DNA of 64,000 nucleotides from Streptomyces antarcticus (GCF_026627255.1 NZ_JAPNLM010000014.1:1-64000); one strand, 5' to 3'; shown: positions 25,004-35,069, counted from the first letter of the stretch. Notes: generated by a model not told the origin, from the sequence alone. Translations and numbers: made by a program.

Positions 25004-28000
25004 ATGGTCGAGCCGGCGGTTGCAGCGACGGGCGTGAAGGTGTCAGGGGCGGTGGGAGAGCCGGAGCTGCGTCAGCTCCTGGCCGGCCTGACGGCCGTCC
25101 GGGACGGTGATTTCGGCACCCGCCTGCCCGACGAGGCCGACGGACTGCTGGGGGAGATCGCCACCGTCTTCAACGGCATGGTCGACCAGCTCTCCCTGTT
25201 CACGTCGGAGGTGACCCGCGTCGCCCGCGAGGTCGGAACCGAGGGAACCCTGGGCGGTCAGGCCGAGGTTCCGGGCGTCTCCGGAACGTGGGCCGACCTG
25301 ACGGACTCCGTCAACGCGATGGCCGGCAACCTCACCACCCAGGTACGGGACATCGCCCAGGTGGCGACCGCCGTGGCCCGCGGTGACCTGTCGCAGAAGA
25401 TCGACGTGGCGGCCCGGGGCGAGATCCTGGAGCTGAAGGACACCGTCAACACGATGGTCGACCAGCTGTCCTCCTTCGCGGACGAGGTCACCCGGGTGGC
25501 GCGCGAGGTCGGCAGCGAGGGACGGCTCGGCGGTCAGGCCGAGGTGCCCGGCGTGGCCGGAGTCTGGCGCGACCTGACCGACTCGGTGAACTTCATGGCC
25601 GGCAACCTGACCGACCAGGTCCGCAACATCGCGCAGGTGACGACGGCGGTCGCCAAGGGCGACCTGTCGCAGAAGATCGCCGTCGACGCCCGCGGCGAGA
25701 TCCTGGAGCTGAAGAACACCATCAACACGATGGTCGATCAGCTGTCCGCGTTCGCCGACGAGGTCACCCGCATGGCCCGGGAGGTCGGTACGGACGGCCG
25801 GCTCGGCGGGCAGGCGGACGTGAAGGGGGTCTCCGGCACCTGGCGGGACCTGACCGACTCGGTGAACTTCATGGCCGGGAACCTCACCGCGCAGGTCCGC
25901 TCGATCGCGGAGGTCGCCACCGCGGTCGCGCAGGGCGATCTCTCGCAGAAGATCCGGGTCGACGCGCGGGGCGAGATCCTGGAGCTGAAGACGACGATCA
26001 ACACGATGGTCGACCAGCTGTCGGCGTTCGCCGACGAGGTCACCCGCGTCGCCCGGGAGGTCGGTACGGACGGCCGGCTCGGCGGGCAGGCGGACGTGAA
26101 GGGGGTCTCCGGCACCTGGCGGGACCTGACCGACTCGGTGAACTTCATGGCCGACAACCTCACCGCGCAGGTCCGCTCGATCGCGGAGGTCACCACCGCG
26201 GTCGCGCAGGGCGATCTCTCGCAGAAGATCCGGGTCGACGCCCGGGGCGAGATCCTGGAGCTGAAGGAGACCATCAACACGATGGTCGACCAGCTGTCCG
26301 CGTTCGCCGACGAGGTCACCCGCGTCGCCCGGGAAGTGGGCACCGAGGGCAACCTGGGGGGCCAGGCCACCGTACGGGGCGTCTCGGGCACGTGGAAGGA
26401 CCTTACGGACAACGTCAACGTGATGGCGTCGAACCTGACGGGGCAGGTGCGGTCCATCGCCCAGGTGGCGACGGCCGTGGCCCGTGGCGACCTGTCGCAG
26501 AAGATCATGGTGGAGGCGAAGGGCGAGGTCGCGGCGCTGGCCGGGGTCATCAACACGATGGTGGACACGCTGTCCGCCTTCGCGGACGAGGTCACCCGCG
26601 TCGCGAGGGAGGTCGGAACCGAGGGCCGGCTCGGGGGCCAGGCGCGGGTGCCCAACGTGGCGGGGACCTGGAAGGACCTCACCGACAACGTCAACTCCAT
26701 GGCGAACAACCTGACCGGGCAGGTCCGCAACATCGCTCTGGTCACGACGGCGGTCGCCAACGGTGACCTGTCCAAGAAGATCGACGTCGATGCCCGGGGC
26801 GAGATCCTGGAGCTGAAGACGACGATCAACACGATGGTCGACCAGCTGTCCTCCTTCGCGGCGGAGGTGACCCGTGTGGCGCGTGAGGTAGGCAGCGAGG
26901 GCAGGCTGGGCGGTCAGGCCGAGGTCGAGGGCGTGTCCGGTACCTGGAAGCGGCTGACGGAGAACGTCAACGAGCTCGCCGGGAACCTGACCCGGCAGGT
27001 CCGTGCGATCGCCGAGGTCGCCAGCGCCGTCGCCGAGGGCGACCTGACCCGCTCGATCACCGTGGACGCCTCCGGTGAGGTCGCCGAGCTGAAGGACAAC
27101 ATCAACTCGATGGTCGGCTCGCTCCGCGAGACGACCCGCGCCAACCAGGTACAGGACTGGCTGAAGTCCAACCTGGCGCAGATCTCCGGCCTCATGCAGG
27201 GCCACCGCGACCTCGCCGTCGTCGCCGAACTCGTCATGGACGAACTGGCGCCCCTGGTCGACGCCAGCTACGGGGCCTTCTACCTCGCCGAGGAAACCGA
27301 CGGCGAGACCTGGCTCTCCCTGATCGGCTCGTTCGGACGGCCCGCCGACCGCCCCGCCGCCCAACGGGTGCGATGCGGGGAGACCCTGGTGGGACAGGCG
27401 GCGCGCAGCCGCCGCATCCTCACCACCGACAACCTGCCGCCCGGCTACCTGATCTCCTCCGGACTGGGTGCGGCCACGCCCGCGAACCTCATCGTGCTGC
27501 CCATCCTCGTCGAGGACCAGGTCCTCGGGGTCATCGAGCTCGCCACCTTCAGCAGCTTCACCCCCGTGCACCGCGACTTCCTCGGACGCCTCATGGAGAC
27601 GGTCGGGGTCAACGTCAGCACCATCGTCGCCAACGCGCGTACGGACGAACTCCTCGGCGAGTCGCAGCGCCTCACCGGCGAACTGCAGGCGAGGTCGGAG
27701 CAGTTGCAGGTCCAGCAGGACGAACTCCAGCGCTCCAACGCCGAACTGGAGGAGAAGGCAGCCCTCCTCGCCACGCAGAACCGCGACATCGAGACGAAGA
27801 ACCTGGAGATCGAGCAGGCCCGCCAGGAACTCGAAGACCGGGCCCAGCAGCTGTCGCTCGCGTCGAAGTACAAGTCCGAGTTCCTCGCCAACATGAGCCA
27901 CGAGCTGCGCACACCGCTCAACAGCCTGCTCATCCTGGCCCAGCTCCTCTCGCAGAACCCCAGCCGCAACCTGACGCCCAAGCAGGTGGAGTACGCCGGC

Positions 28001-29578
28001 ATCATCCACTCCGCCGGGTCCGACCTCCTCCAGCTCATCAACGACATCCTCGACCTGTCGAAGGTCGAGGCGGGCAAGATGGACGTCAACCTGGAACGGG
28101 TCTCGCTCAAGCGGCTCCTCAACTACGTCGAAGCCTCCTTCCGGCCGCTGACCAGCCAGAAGGGCCTCGACTTCGACATCATGAGCTCGGCCGGCGTACC
28201 GGTCGACCTGCTCACCGACGACGCGCGGCTCCAGCAGATCCTGCGCAACCTGCTGTCCAACGCGGTCAAGTTCACCGAGAGCGGCCGGGTCCAGCTGCGG
28301 ATCGAACCCGCGAACGCCGGGGAACTGCCCGTCGAGCTGACCCGGGCGGGGTCCGTCGTGGCGTTCAAGGTCGTCGACACGGGCATCGGCATCGCCGAGG
28401 AACAGCTCGAGGTGATCTTCGCGGCGTTCCAGCAGGCCGACGGCACGACCAGCCGCAAGTACGGCGGCACCGGACTGGGGCTGTCCATCACCCGGGAGAT
28501 CGCCCGGCTCCTCGGAGGCGTGGTCACCGCGAGCAGCACGCCGGGCGAGGGGTCGACGTTCACGCTGTACCTGCCGGTCTCGCGACCCGACTTCGTCGAG
28601 CGGGACGCGGAGGTCCCCGCCCTGGAGCCCGCCGCCTCCGCCGCCGCCGCCCGGCCGGGCGAAGGCGCCACCGAGGCGGCGCAGGGCCGCCATCCCCGAC
28701 GGCTCCTGGTGATCGAGGAGCGCAGCAACGGTCTGCTCAGCCTCGTCGCCGAGAGCGCCGCGTCCGATCTGATGGCCGGGCGGGCCACCGCGGGACCGTC
28801 CGACCAGGTCGAGGTGGTCGCCGCCGTGACCGCCGCGGACGCCGCCGCCGTGCTCGCCCAGTCCCCGTTCCACTGCGTGGTCCTCGAACTGGGCTCCAGC
28901 GGCGAGGCCTTGAGCTTCCTCCAGGCCATGGCGGGGGACTCGGCCCTGGCCTCCCTGCCGGTGCTCGCCCACGACAACCGGCGCATGACCGGAGAACAGC
29001 AGCGGGAAGTGGCCCGGCACGCGACCGGTCAGCGCCTGGAAGTGCTCTCCAGCCTGGACGAACTCCGCGAACGGATCACCCTGCACCTGTCGGTGGACCG
29101 GCTCGGGGACGTCCTCCCCCTCGTCCGGTCCGACGGCGAACCGGCCCCGGCGCAAGCCGCGTACATCGACCCCAGCCTCGCCGACCGGTCCGTCCTGGTC
29201 GTCGACGACGACCCGCGCAACCTGTACGCGATCAGCGGCATCCTCGAACTCCACGGCATCCGGGTCCTGCACGCCGAGAACGGGCGCAAGGGCATCGACA
29301 CCCTGATGAGCACCCCGGGCATCGACCTCATCCTGATGGACGTCATGATGCCCGAACTGGACGGGTACGCCGCGACCGCGGAGATCAGGAACATGCCCCA
29401 GTACGCGGACCTGCCGATCATCTCGGTCACCGCCAAGGCCATGCCCGGCGACCGGGAGAAGAGCATCGCCTCGGGATCGAGCGACTACGTCACCAAGCCC
29501 GTCGACGCGAACGACCTGATCGCGCGGCTCCGCCGGTGGCTCCTGCCCCAGGACACCTCGGGTTCCTCCCGTGGCTGA
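25004..29578 (+). CDS. OsaA-like hybrid histidine kinase with seven HAMP-pair repeats
   Basis: A 1,524-residue cytoplasmic hybrid kinase with no membrane helix. Residues about 20-712 are seven tandem ~92-residue units of the type INTMVDQLSSFADEVTRVAR ... VAKGDLSQKI ... GEILELK, each holding two HAMP-like helical pairs. Then come a GAF domain (about 734-879), a coiled coil (about 884-950), HisKA with the phospho-accepting His in NMSHELRTPL (about 966), a HATPase (about 1067-1192; DTGIGI, GGTGLGLSI), a degenerate receiver lacking acidic residues (about 1233-1363) and a canonical receiver with Asp in LILMDVMMPE (about 1446). The design matches group III kinases and Streptomyces OsaA, which governs osmoadaptation. 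No OsaB-type response regulator is next to it; the phosphatase gene 42 bases downstream is probably co-transcribed. Confidence 0.92.
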   Translation: MVEPAVAATGVKVSGAVGEPELRQLLAGLTAVRDGDFGTRLPDEADGLLGEIATVFNGMVDQLSLFTSEVTRVAREVGTEGTLGGQAEVPGVSGTWADLTDSVNAMAGNLTTQVRDIAQVATAVARGDLSQKIDVAARGEILELKDTVNTMVDQLSSFADEVTRVAREVGSEGRLGGQAEVPGVAGVWRDLTDSVNFMAGNLTDQVRNIAQVTTAVAKGDLSQKIAVDARGEILELKNTINTMVDQLSAFADEVTRMAREVGTDGRLGGQADVKGVSGTWRDLTDSVNFMAGNLTAQVRSIAEVATAVAQGDLSQKIRVDARGEILELKTTINTMVDQLSAFADEVTRVAREVGTDGRLGGQADVKGVSGTWRDLTDSVNFMADNLTAQVRSIAEVTTAVAQGDLSQKIRVDARGEILELKETINTMVDQLSAFADEVTRVAREVGTEGNLGGQATVRGVSGTWKDLTDNVNVMASNLTGQVRSIAQVATAVARGDLSQKIMVEAKGEVAALAGVINTMVDTLSAFADEVTRVAREVGTEGRLGGQARVPNVAGTWKDLTDNVNSMANNLTGQVRNIALVTTAVANGDLSKKIDVDARGEILELKTTINTMVDQLSSFAAEVTRVAREVGSEGRLGGQAEVEGVSGTWKRLTENVNELAGNLTRQVRAIAEVASAVAEGDLTRSITVDASGEVAELKDNINSMVGSLRETTRANQVQDWLKSNLAQISGLMQGHRDLAVVAELVMDELAPLVDASYGAFYLAEETDGETWLSLIGSFGRPADRPAAQRVRCGETLVGQAARSRRILTTDNLPPGYLISSGLGAATPANLIVLPILVEDQVLGVIELATFSSFTPVHRDFLGRLMETVGVNVSTIVANARTDELLGESQRLTGELQARSEQLQVQQDELQRSNAELEEKAALLATQNRDIETKNLEIEQARQELEDRAQQLSLASKYKSEFLANMSHELRTPLNSLLILAQLLSQNPSRNLTPKQVEYAGIIHSAGSDLLQLINDILDLSKVEAGKMDVNLERVSLKRLLNYVEASFRPLTSQKGLDFDIMSSAGVPVDLLTDDARLQQILRNLLSNAVKFTESGRVQLRIEPANAGELPVELTRAGSVVAFKVVDTGIGIAEEQLEVIFAAFQQADGTTSRKYGGTGLGLSITREIARLLGGVVTASSTPGEGSTFTLYLPVSRPDFVERDAEVPALEPAASAAAARPGEGATEAAQGRHPRRLLVIEERSNGLLSLVAESAASDLMAGRATAGPSDQVEVVAAVTAADAAAVLAQSPFHCVVLELGSSGEALSFLQAMAGDSALASLPVLAHDNRRMTGEQQREVARHATGQRLEVLSSLDELRERITLHLSVDRLGDVLPLVRSDGEPAPAQAAYIDPSLADRSVLVVDDDPRNLYAISGILELHGIRVLHAENGRKGIDTLMSTPGIDLILMDVMMPELDGYAATAEIRNMPQYADLPIISVTAKAMPGDREKSIASGSSDYVTKPVDANDLIARLRRWLLPQDTSGSSRG
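25790..26180. repeat. 276-bp HAMP-coding DNA repeats, two nearly identical
   Basis: The HAMP units form direct repeats of 276 bases. Units starting near 25781 and 26057 share well over 100 consecutive bases, for example GGACGTGAAGGGGGTCTCCG at 25820 and 26094. Such identity implies a recent duplication or gene conversion and makes the unit number unstable. Confidence 0.75.
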
Positions 29579-29620
29579 CCTTCCCGCCCCCCTCGACACC
29601 ACGGAAGAAGCCGACGTCAG

Positions 29621-32155
29621 GTGAGCAACGCCCACGACGACTCCGGAGCCCCCGGGCACCCCCTTCCCCAGCCCGGGCACACCGGCGCTCCGGAGGGCCC
29701 TGCCGCGCGCCGCGCGGGCGAGCGGGGGACCGGGGCGACGGCCGGGGAGGCGGGGACCGCGGGAGGTCCGCAGGATGCGGGAGTTACCGGGGATGCGGGG
29801 GATCCTCCCCGCGCTCAGCAGGCGAGCGGGGTGGGACGGCTCGCCGCCACCGTGGAGCGGTTGCGGCAGGAGGCCCTGGAAGCCCAGTGGGCCGCCGACG
29901 GGCGCGCGCTGATCGAGATGGCCAAGGGGATCCTCGTGGGCCGGCTGGGGTGCGGGCCCACCGAGGCGTCCCGGCAGCTCACCCGGCTGGCTGAGCAGTC
30001 GGGCGCCACCGTCCTGGGCCTGGCCGTCGACGTCATCAACCAGGCCGCCCGCGACCAGGTCAGCGAGATCGCCGAGCAGTTCCTGAAGTCCGCCGACGCG
30101 GAGCCGTCCGACGCGCGGGAGCCCGCCCCCGCCGTCCGGCTGCGGTCCGCGGAGAGCCGCGTACTGGCCGCGACCGACTCCCAGGCCGTCGCCACCGCCC
30201 TGCTGGAGAACGCGCTCGGGCCGCTGGGCGCGTACGGCGTCGCCATCTGGCTGGTGGGTTCCGACTCCTCGCTCGCCCTGGTCGGTCAGGCCGGGTTCAC
30301 GGATGAGGAGGCGGGCCGCTGGCGATACGTTCCGCCGGAGGTGGCCACCTGCGCCCGCCTGGCGCTGCACAGCCGGGACCTCACGGTGCTGCCCAGTCTC
30401 GCCGACGCGGGGATCCCCACCATCGGCCGCCGCCAGCACCCCGACGGCGGACGCGTCGTGGTCCCGGCGGGAACCGGGGGACGCATCCACGGTGTGCTCG
30501 AAGTGAGCTGGCCGGACCGGCTGCCGCCGCAGCCGCCGCAGATCCTGCGGCAACTGTCGGCCCTGGCCGAGCTGTGCGCCCACACCCTCGAGGAACGGCC
30601 CCCCGAGGAGCACCCCCGTGCCACGGGCCCCTCACCCCTGGCCGGTGTCGCGGAGCTGACCGACCTCGCCGACCACCTCTACGACCCCGTACTGGTCCTC
30701 ACCCCCCACCTCGACGCGGGCGGGCAGCTGTCCGACTTCCGCATCCACCACACGAACCACCGCTTCGTCGACCCCGCGGGCCGTCCCCGCTCGCTCGTCG
30801 CCGGCGCGTACTTCCTCGAGGCCTACCCCGCCGCCGCCGAGGCCAACGGCCTCTTCTCCAAGCTGGAACGGGTCTACGCCACCGGGGAGCCCTGCCAGGC
30901 GCCGCGCACGACCCTGACGGCGTTCGTCGGGGAGGTACCCCTCACCTCCGTCGCCGACGTCAGCATCAGCCGGCACGGCGCCGCCCTCCTGCTCATCTGG
31001 AAGATCGAGGACGAGACCGCACGGCTGGCCAGCCTCCTGCAACACGCCCAGCGCCTCGGCCGCGTCGGCGGTTTCGAACAGGACGTACGGACCGGCGCCA
31101 TCACCTGGAACGGTCAGCTGTTCACCCTGTTCGGGCTCGCCCCGACCGCCTCTCCCGTCCCCCTCGAAGACCTGGCCGCCCACGCCCACCCCCACGACGT
31201 GAACTCGATCGGCCGGTTCCTGCGCACGCTCCTGCACCGGCTGCGCGAGTCCTCGGTGGACTTCCGCCTGAGGCGTCCCGACGGCATCATCCGCCACATC
31301 CGGATCGTGGCCGAACCCGTCCTGGACGACCTGGGGCAGCTGCGGTCCGTACGGGGCGCCTGCCAGGACATCTCGGCGCAGCACTGGACCGAGGTGGCCC
31401 TCGCCGCGACACGTGACCAGCTCGCCAGCAGCGAGGCCGAATCCGCGGACCGCACCAAGCTCGCCCTCCAGCTCCAGCAGGCCATCATGCCGCCCGCCCC
31501 GGCGCCCCTGGAGGTCGCCGGCATCCGCATCGCCGTCCGCTACCGTCCGGCGGAGACGCAATCGCTCGTCGGCGGCGACTGGTACGACTCGGTCGTGCTG
31601 CCCGACAAGAAGATCCTCATCAGCGTCGGCGACGTGGCGGGCCACGGCATCCAGGCGGCCACCGGCATGGTCGTCCTGCGCAACGCGCTGCGCGGCCTCG
31701 CCGTGACCGGCGCCGGGCCCGCGCAGCTGCTCTCCTGGCTGAACACCGTCACGTACCACCTCACCAGCTACCTCACCGCCACCGCCGTCTGCGGGATCTA
31801 CGACCCGGCGACGCGCTCGCTCCGCTGGGCGCGCGCCGGACACCTGCCGCCCGTCCTGGTACGGGGGACGGACGCGCGGTCCTTCCCCCTCACCTCCGGG
31901 GCGCTCCTCGGAGCGCTGCCCGACGTGGTCTTCGCGGAAGAGGAGGTGCAGCTGGAACGCGAGGACGTGCTGCTCATGTACACCGACGGACTCGTAGAAC
32001 GGCGGGACGCCTCCGTCACGGACTCCCTGGCGCAGCTCCTCGAGGTGGCCTCGCGGCCCGCGGACTCGCTGGAGAAGCGCCTCGACAACCTGCTGACCTA
32101 CAGCGCCTCCGACACCGACGACGACACGTGCCTCATCGGTGTCCAGGTGCGCTGA
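29621..32155 (+). CDS. ANTAR-GAF-PAS-SpoIIE PP2C-type phosphatase
   Basis: An 844-residue multidomain regulator. After ~65 low-complexity residues comes an ANTAR RNA-binding helical domain (about 68-138, AAEA-like LIEMAKGILVGRLGCGPTEA), a GAF domain (about 165-320), a weak PAS region (about 340-460), a clearer PAS (about 466-600; GGFEQDVRTGAITWNGQLF) and a SpoIIE/PP2C phosphatase (about 635-844: GGDWYD, VGDVAGHGIQAA, ARAGHLPPVL, MYTDGLVE, DDDTC). SpoIIE phosphatases dephosphorylate STAS proteins and so release sigma factors. GTG start 42 bases after the hybrid kinase. The stop is immediately followed by the stop of the convergent RsbW-like gene (TGATCA). Confidence 0.9.
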   Translation: MSNAHDDSGAPGHPLPQPGHTGAPEGPAARRAGERGTGATAGEAGTAGGPQDAGVTGDAGDPPRAQQASGVGRLAATVERLRQEALEAQWAADGRALIEMAKGILVGRLGCGPTEASRQLTRLAEQSGATVLGLAVDVINQAARDQVSEIAEQFLKSADAEPSDAREPAPAVRLRSAESRVLAATDSQAVATALLENALGPLGAYGVAIWLVGSDSSLALVGQAGFTDEEAGRWRYVPPEVATCARLALHSRDLTVLPSLADAGIPTIGRRQHPDGGRVVVPAGTGGRIHGVLEVSWPDRLPPQPPQILRQLSALAELCAHTLEERPPEEHPRATGPSPLAGVAELTDLADHLYDPVLVLTPHLDAGGQLSDFRIHHTNHRFVDPAGRPRSLVAGAYFLEAYPAAAEANGLFSKLERVYATGEPCQAPRTTLTAFVGEVPLTSVADVSISRHGAALLLIWKIEDETARLASLLQHAQRLGRVGGFEQDVRTGAITWNGQLFTLFGLAPTASPVPLEDLAAHAHPHDVNSIGRFLRTLLHRLRESSVDFRLRRPDGIIRHIRIVAEPVLDDLGQLRSVRGACQDISAQHWTEVALAATRDQLASSEAESADRTKLALQLQQAIMPPAPAPLEVAGIRIAVRYRPAETQSLVGGDWYDSVVLPDKKILISVGDVAGHGIQAATGMVVLRNALRGLAVTGAGPAQLLSWLNTVTYHLTSYLTATAVCGIYDPATRSLRWARAGHLPPVLVRGTDARSFPLTSGALLGALPDVVFAEEEVQLEREDVLLMYTDGLVERRDASVTDSLAQLLEVASRPADSLEKRLDNLLTYSASDTDDDTCLIGVQVR

Positions 32156-32650
32156 TCAGCCCGCGGCGGGCCCACCGGGCGTCCCGTCGGCCAGATCGCC
32201 GGCGCAATCGTGGGCGGGATCGACGTCAGGATCGCCGGCGGGATCGTCGGCCAGCGCGATGGCGGCCGTGACCCGCTTGCCGGCGCCCTCGGGCCGTACG
32301 CGGAACGTCCGGGCGGCGGCGATGACGATCTCCAGCCCGTGCTGGCCGACCCGGTACGGGTCGGGCGTCAGGACGGCCGGAGGCGTCGGGCTGCTGTCCC
32401 ACACGCTGACCTCGACGCAACCGTCCTGGACCCCCAGCCCGAGGAGGTAGGGCCCGGGCGCGTACTTGCGGGCGTTGGTGACCAGCTCGCTGACCACCAA
32501 CTCGACGGTTTCCAGCGCACGTACGGACACGGCAAGCCCGTGCTTGTCCTGTACGTCCGCCAGGAACGAGCGGGCCAGCGCCCGCGCGGCCGCGACCCTC
32601 TCGGTGCCTTCGAACGCGGCGGAAACCGATATGGAGCGATGGGTCCACAT
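32156..32650 (-). CDS. RsbW-like ATP-binding anti-sigma regulatory protein
   Basis: A 164-residue GHKL ATPase of the RsbW type: ETVELVVSELVTNARKYAPG (N-box), VWDSSPT and QHGLEIVIAAARTFR (G-box). The C-terminal 30 residues are Asp/Pro-rich. An upstream in-frame ATG at 32740 would add 30 residues, but it overlaps a good -10 match (TAGAAT on the minus strand, 32744-32739), so ATG 32650 is more likely. It lies tail-to-tail with the SpoIIE phosphatase gene, its last base next to the other's last base, with no terminator in between; antisense interaction of the two transcripts is possible. Likely partner: a STAS protein that the phosphatase acts on. Confidence 0.82.
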   Translation of the reverse strand: MWTHRSISVSAAFEGTERVAAARALARSFLADVQDKHGLAVSVRALETVELVVSELVTNARKYAPGPYLLGLGVQDGCVEVSVWDSSPTPPAVLTPDPYRVGQHGLEIVIAAARTFRVRPEGAGKRVTAAIALADDPAGDPDVDPAHDCAGDLADGTPGGPAAG

Positions 32651-32791
32651 GTACCGGCCGCTGCCCTCCGCCGACTCGTACGCCGGTCCCGTCCTGCCTG
32701 CCCGGCGCGCACACCCGCCCGGGGACGTCTTCCCGGGCATTCTACGGAGGGCGGCGGTCCACCCGGCCCCGGGGTACCGGCGGACCCGGAG

Positions 32792-33883
32792 TCACTCCAT
32801 CCTGCGGCGGTCCGCGTCGCTCCAGGCGCGGGTGTCACGCGGCTGGACGTACGGCTCCTCGTCCTCGGGCATCCCGCCCGCGATCGCGCGCTGGCGGGCC
32901 ATCTCCGCGTCGAACTCCAGGCCGAGGAGGACGGCGAGGTTGGTGATCCACAGCCACACGAGGAAGACGATCACACCGGCGACCGTGCCATACGTCTTGT
33001 TGTAGGAGGCGAAGTTCGCGACGTAGAACGCGAATCCCGCCGAGGCGATCATCCAGATCACCAGGGCCAGGAAGCTGCCGGGGGTCACCCACTTGAGGCC
33101 GCGGCCCTTGGCGTTCGGGGCCGCCCAGTACAGGAGCGCGATCATGACCGTGACGAGGAGCACCAGGACGGGCCACTTCGCGATCGACCACACCGTCAGG
33201 GCGTGGTCGCCGATCCCCAGGGCGGCGCCCGCCTGCCGGGCCAGGCCGCCGGTGAAGACGACGATCAGCGCGCTGGCGCAGGCGAGGACCATCAGCGTCA
33301 CGGTGAGCGCCAGGCGCAGCGGCAGGACCTTCCACACCGGCCGGCCCTCGGGGATGTCGTAGACGGCATTGGAGGCGCGGATGAACGCGGCGATGTAGCC
33401 GGAGGCGGACCACACGGCCACGACCAGACCGACGACCGCCAGCAGCGATCCGATGCCGCTGCGGCCCTGGAGCTGTACGACCGCGTCGCTGATCACGTCG
33501 CGGGCGGAGCCGGGAGCCAGCTGTTGCAGGTTGTCCAGCACCTGCTTGGTCGCCGACTCGCCCGCCATGCCCAGCAGGGACAGGAGAACCAGCAGGGCGG
33601 GGAAGAGCGCCAGGACCCCGTAGTAGGTCAGGGCGGCCGCGCGGTCGGCCAGCTCGTCGTTCGTGAACTCCTTGGCCGTCCCGCGCAGCACGGCGAGCCA
33701 CGACCGCCCCGGGAGGGCGGAGGGCTGATCGGGGGCCCGCTCCTCCACCCGGGGGCCCGGGCCCGCGCCGACTTCCGCGCCGGTGCCGTCGTTCCTGCCC
33801 GCGCCGGTGCCCGCGCCGTCGCCCGCGCCGGTGTCGGGACGCGCGTGCTCGCCGTCCCGGTCCGCCTTCGAGATGTGTTTCAT
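32792..33883 (-). CDS. YihY/UPF0761 family inner-membrane protein
   Basis: A 363-residue polytopic membrane protein of the YihY/BrkB family, once called RNase BN by mistake. About 65 N-terminal residues are Gly/Ala/Glu-rich. Six membrane segments follow, beginning with LTYYGVLALFPALLVLLSLL and ending at GVIVFLVWLWITNLAVLLG. The family motif GSLLAVVGLVVAVWSASGYI and YDIPEGRPVWK are present. Function is still unclear (putative transporter). It starts 76 bases after the CorA stop, so both probably form an operon. The start (ATG 33883) has only a weak ribosome binding site; a longer GTG start at 33931 would add 16 residues. Confidence 0.9.
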   Translation of the reverse strand: MKHISKADRDGEHARPDTGAGDGAGTGAGRNDGTGAEVGAGPGPRVEERAPDQPSALPGRSWLAVLRGTAKEFTNDELADRAAALTYYGVLALFPALLVLLSLLGMAGESATKQVLDNLQQLAPGSARDVISDAVVQLQGRSGIGSLLAVVGLVVAVWSASGYIAAFIRASNAVYDIPEGRPVWKVLPLRLALTVTLMVLACASALIVVFTGGLARQAGAALGIGDHALTVWSIAKWPVLVLLVTVMIALLYWAAPNAKGRGLKWVTPGSFLALVIWMIASAGFAFYVANFASYNKTYGTVAGVIVFLVWLWITNLAVLLGLEFDAEMARQRAIAGGMPEDEEPYVQPRDTRAWSDADRRRME

Positions 33884-33959
33884 ACCCTGCGGCTTTCCCG
33901 TTCCGCGGCAGTCATGTCCGTACGGGGACACCGGCCGCGGGCGACGGGACGCGCCGGGT

Positions 33960-34955
33960 TCACAGCCAGCCGTTGCGGCGGAAGGCGCGGTAGAGGGCGC
34001 CCGACGCGCCCGCCATGAGGCAGACGGCGAGCGGGTAGCCGTACGTCCAGCCGAGTTCCGGCATGTGCTCGAAGTTCATGCCGTAGACGCCGGCGACCAT
34101 GGTCGGGACGGCGAATATCGCCGCCCAGGCCGAGATGCGCCGCATGTCGTCGTTCTGCCAGGTGCCCACGCGGGCCTGCTGGGCGTCCAGGACCGAGTTC
34201 AGCAGCTCGTCGAGGGTGCGCACCTCGATGTCCGTGCGGTGCAGGTGGTCCGCGACATCGCGGAAGTACGGAACGATCTCCGGCGGATGGTCCTCCCGGC
34301 CCAGCCCGCTCAGCAGGCCGTTCAGGACGGGGACGAGCGGCTGCACCGCGTCACGGAACTCGCGGACCTCCCGCTTGAGGGAGTAGATGCGCTCGGTGTG
34401 GTCGACGCGCGCGGTGGAGAACACCTGGTCCTCCAGCCGGTTCAGCGCGCTGCGCACCCGGGCTGCGGCGTCGCTGTAGGCGTCGACGATGACGTCCAGG
34501 ACGGCGTGCAGGGCGGCCAGGGAGCCGAGGTGCGGCATGTCGGGGTCGGCCCCGAGCCGGCGGGCCGCCTCGGGGCAGGGGTCGACCGTCCCGTGCCGGA
34601 CGGTCAGGAGGTAGCGGGGTCCGGCGAAGAGCATCATCTCGCCCGTCTCCACCGCCGACTCCTCCTCGACGTACCAGAGGGTCTTCAGCGCGACGGCCAG
34701 GACGTCGCCGAAGCGCTCCCGCTTCGGGCGCTGGTGCGCGTGCACCGCGTCCTCGACGGCCAGGGGGTGCAGGCCCAGCTCCTCGGCCAGCTGGACGAGT
34801 TCGTGCTCGGACGGATCGACCAGGCGCACCCAGCCGAACTCACCCTCGCCGAGCCCCCGCAGCCGCTTCAGCACCAGCTGGCAGTCCTCGTCCTCCACCT
34901 GGCACTCGACGGTCTCCGACCGGTCCGCCCGCTTTCCGTACACCACGCATTCCAT
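33960..34955 (-). CDS. CorA family divalent-cation channel
   Basis: A 331-residue Mg2+/Co2+ transporter of the CorA (2-TM-GxN) family. A long cytoplasmic N-terminal domain ends in two membrane helices (ISAWAAIFAVPTMVAGVYGMN and YPLAVCLMAGASGALY), separated by the channel signature YGMNF followed by EHMPEL, at about residues 282-292. The basic C-terminus FRRNGWL is typical. The family forms pentameric channels in the cytoplasmic membrane. Start ATG 34955. It precedes YihY in a likely operon and is divergent from the GlxA-type regulator. Confidence 0.93.
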   Translation of the reverse strand: MECVVYGKRADRSETVECQVEDEDCQLVLKRLRGLGEGEFGWVRLVDPSEHELVQLAEELGLHPLAVEDAVHAHQRPKRERFGDVLAVALKTLWYVEEESAVETGEMMLFAGPRYLLTVRHGTVDPCPEAARRLGADPDMPHLGSLAALHAVLDVIVDAYSDAAARVRSALNRLEDQVFSTARVDHTERIYSLKREVREFRDAVQPLVPVLNGLLSGLGREDHPPEIVPYFRDVADHLHRTDIEVRTLDELLNSVLDAQQARVGTWQNDDMRRISAWAAIFAVPTMVAGVYGMNFEHMPELGWTYGYPLAVCLMAGASGALYRAFRRNGWL

Positions 34956-35069
34956 CTCCCGCGCATGCTTCGACGCTCGCGTTTCATGCGCGGGTGTCCC
35001 GCACGGCATGTCCGAATGTGACAGGGAATCGTCATTGCGGCCGCGGACGGGTGAGCCGAGGATGGGGGC

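Noticed and set aside
25043..30613. A 1,856-residue open frame on the strand opposite the HAMP kinase
   Set aside because: It mirrors the kinase and phosphatase genes and shows only composition-driven residues; high GC keeps the antisense frame open.
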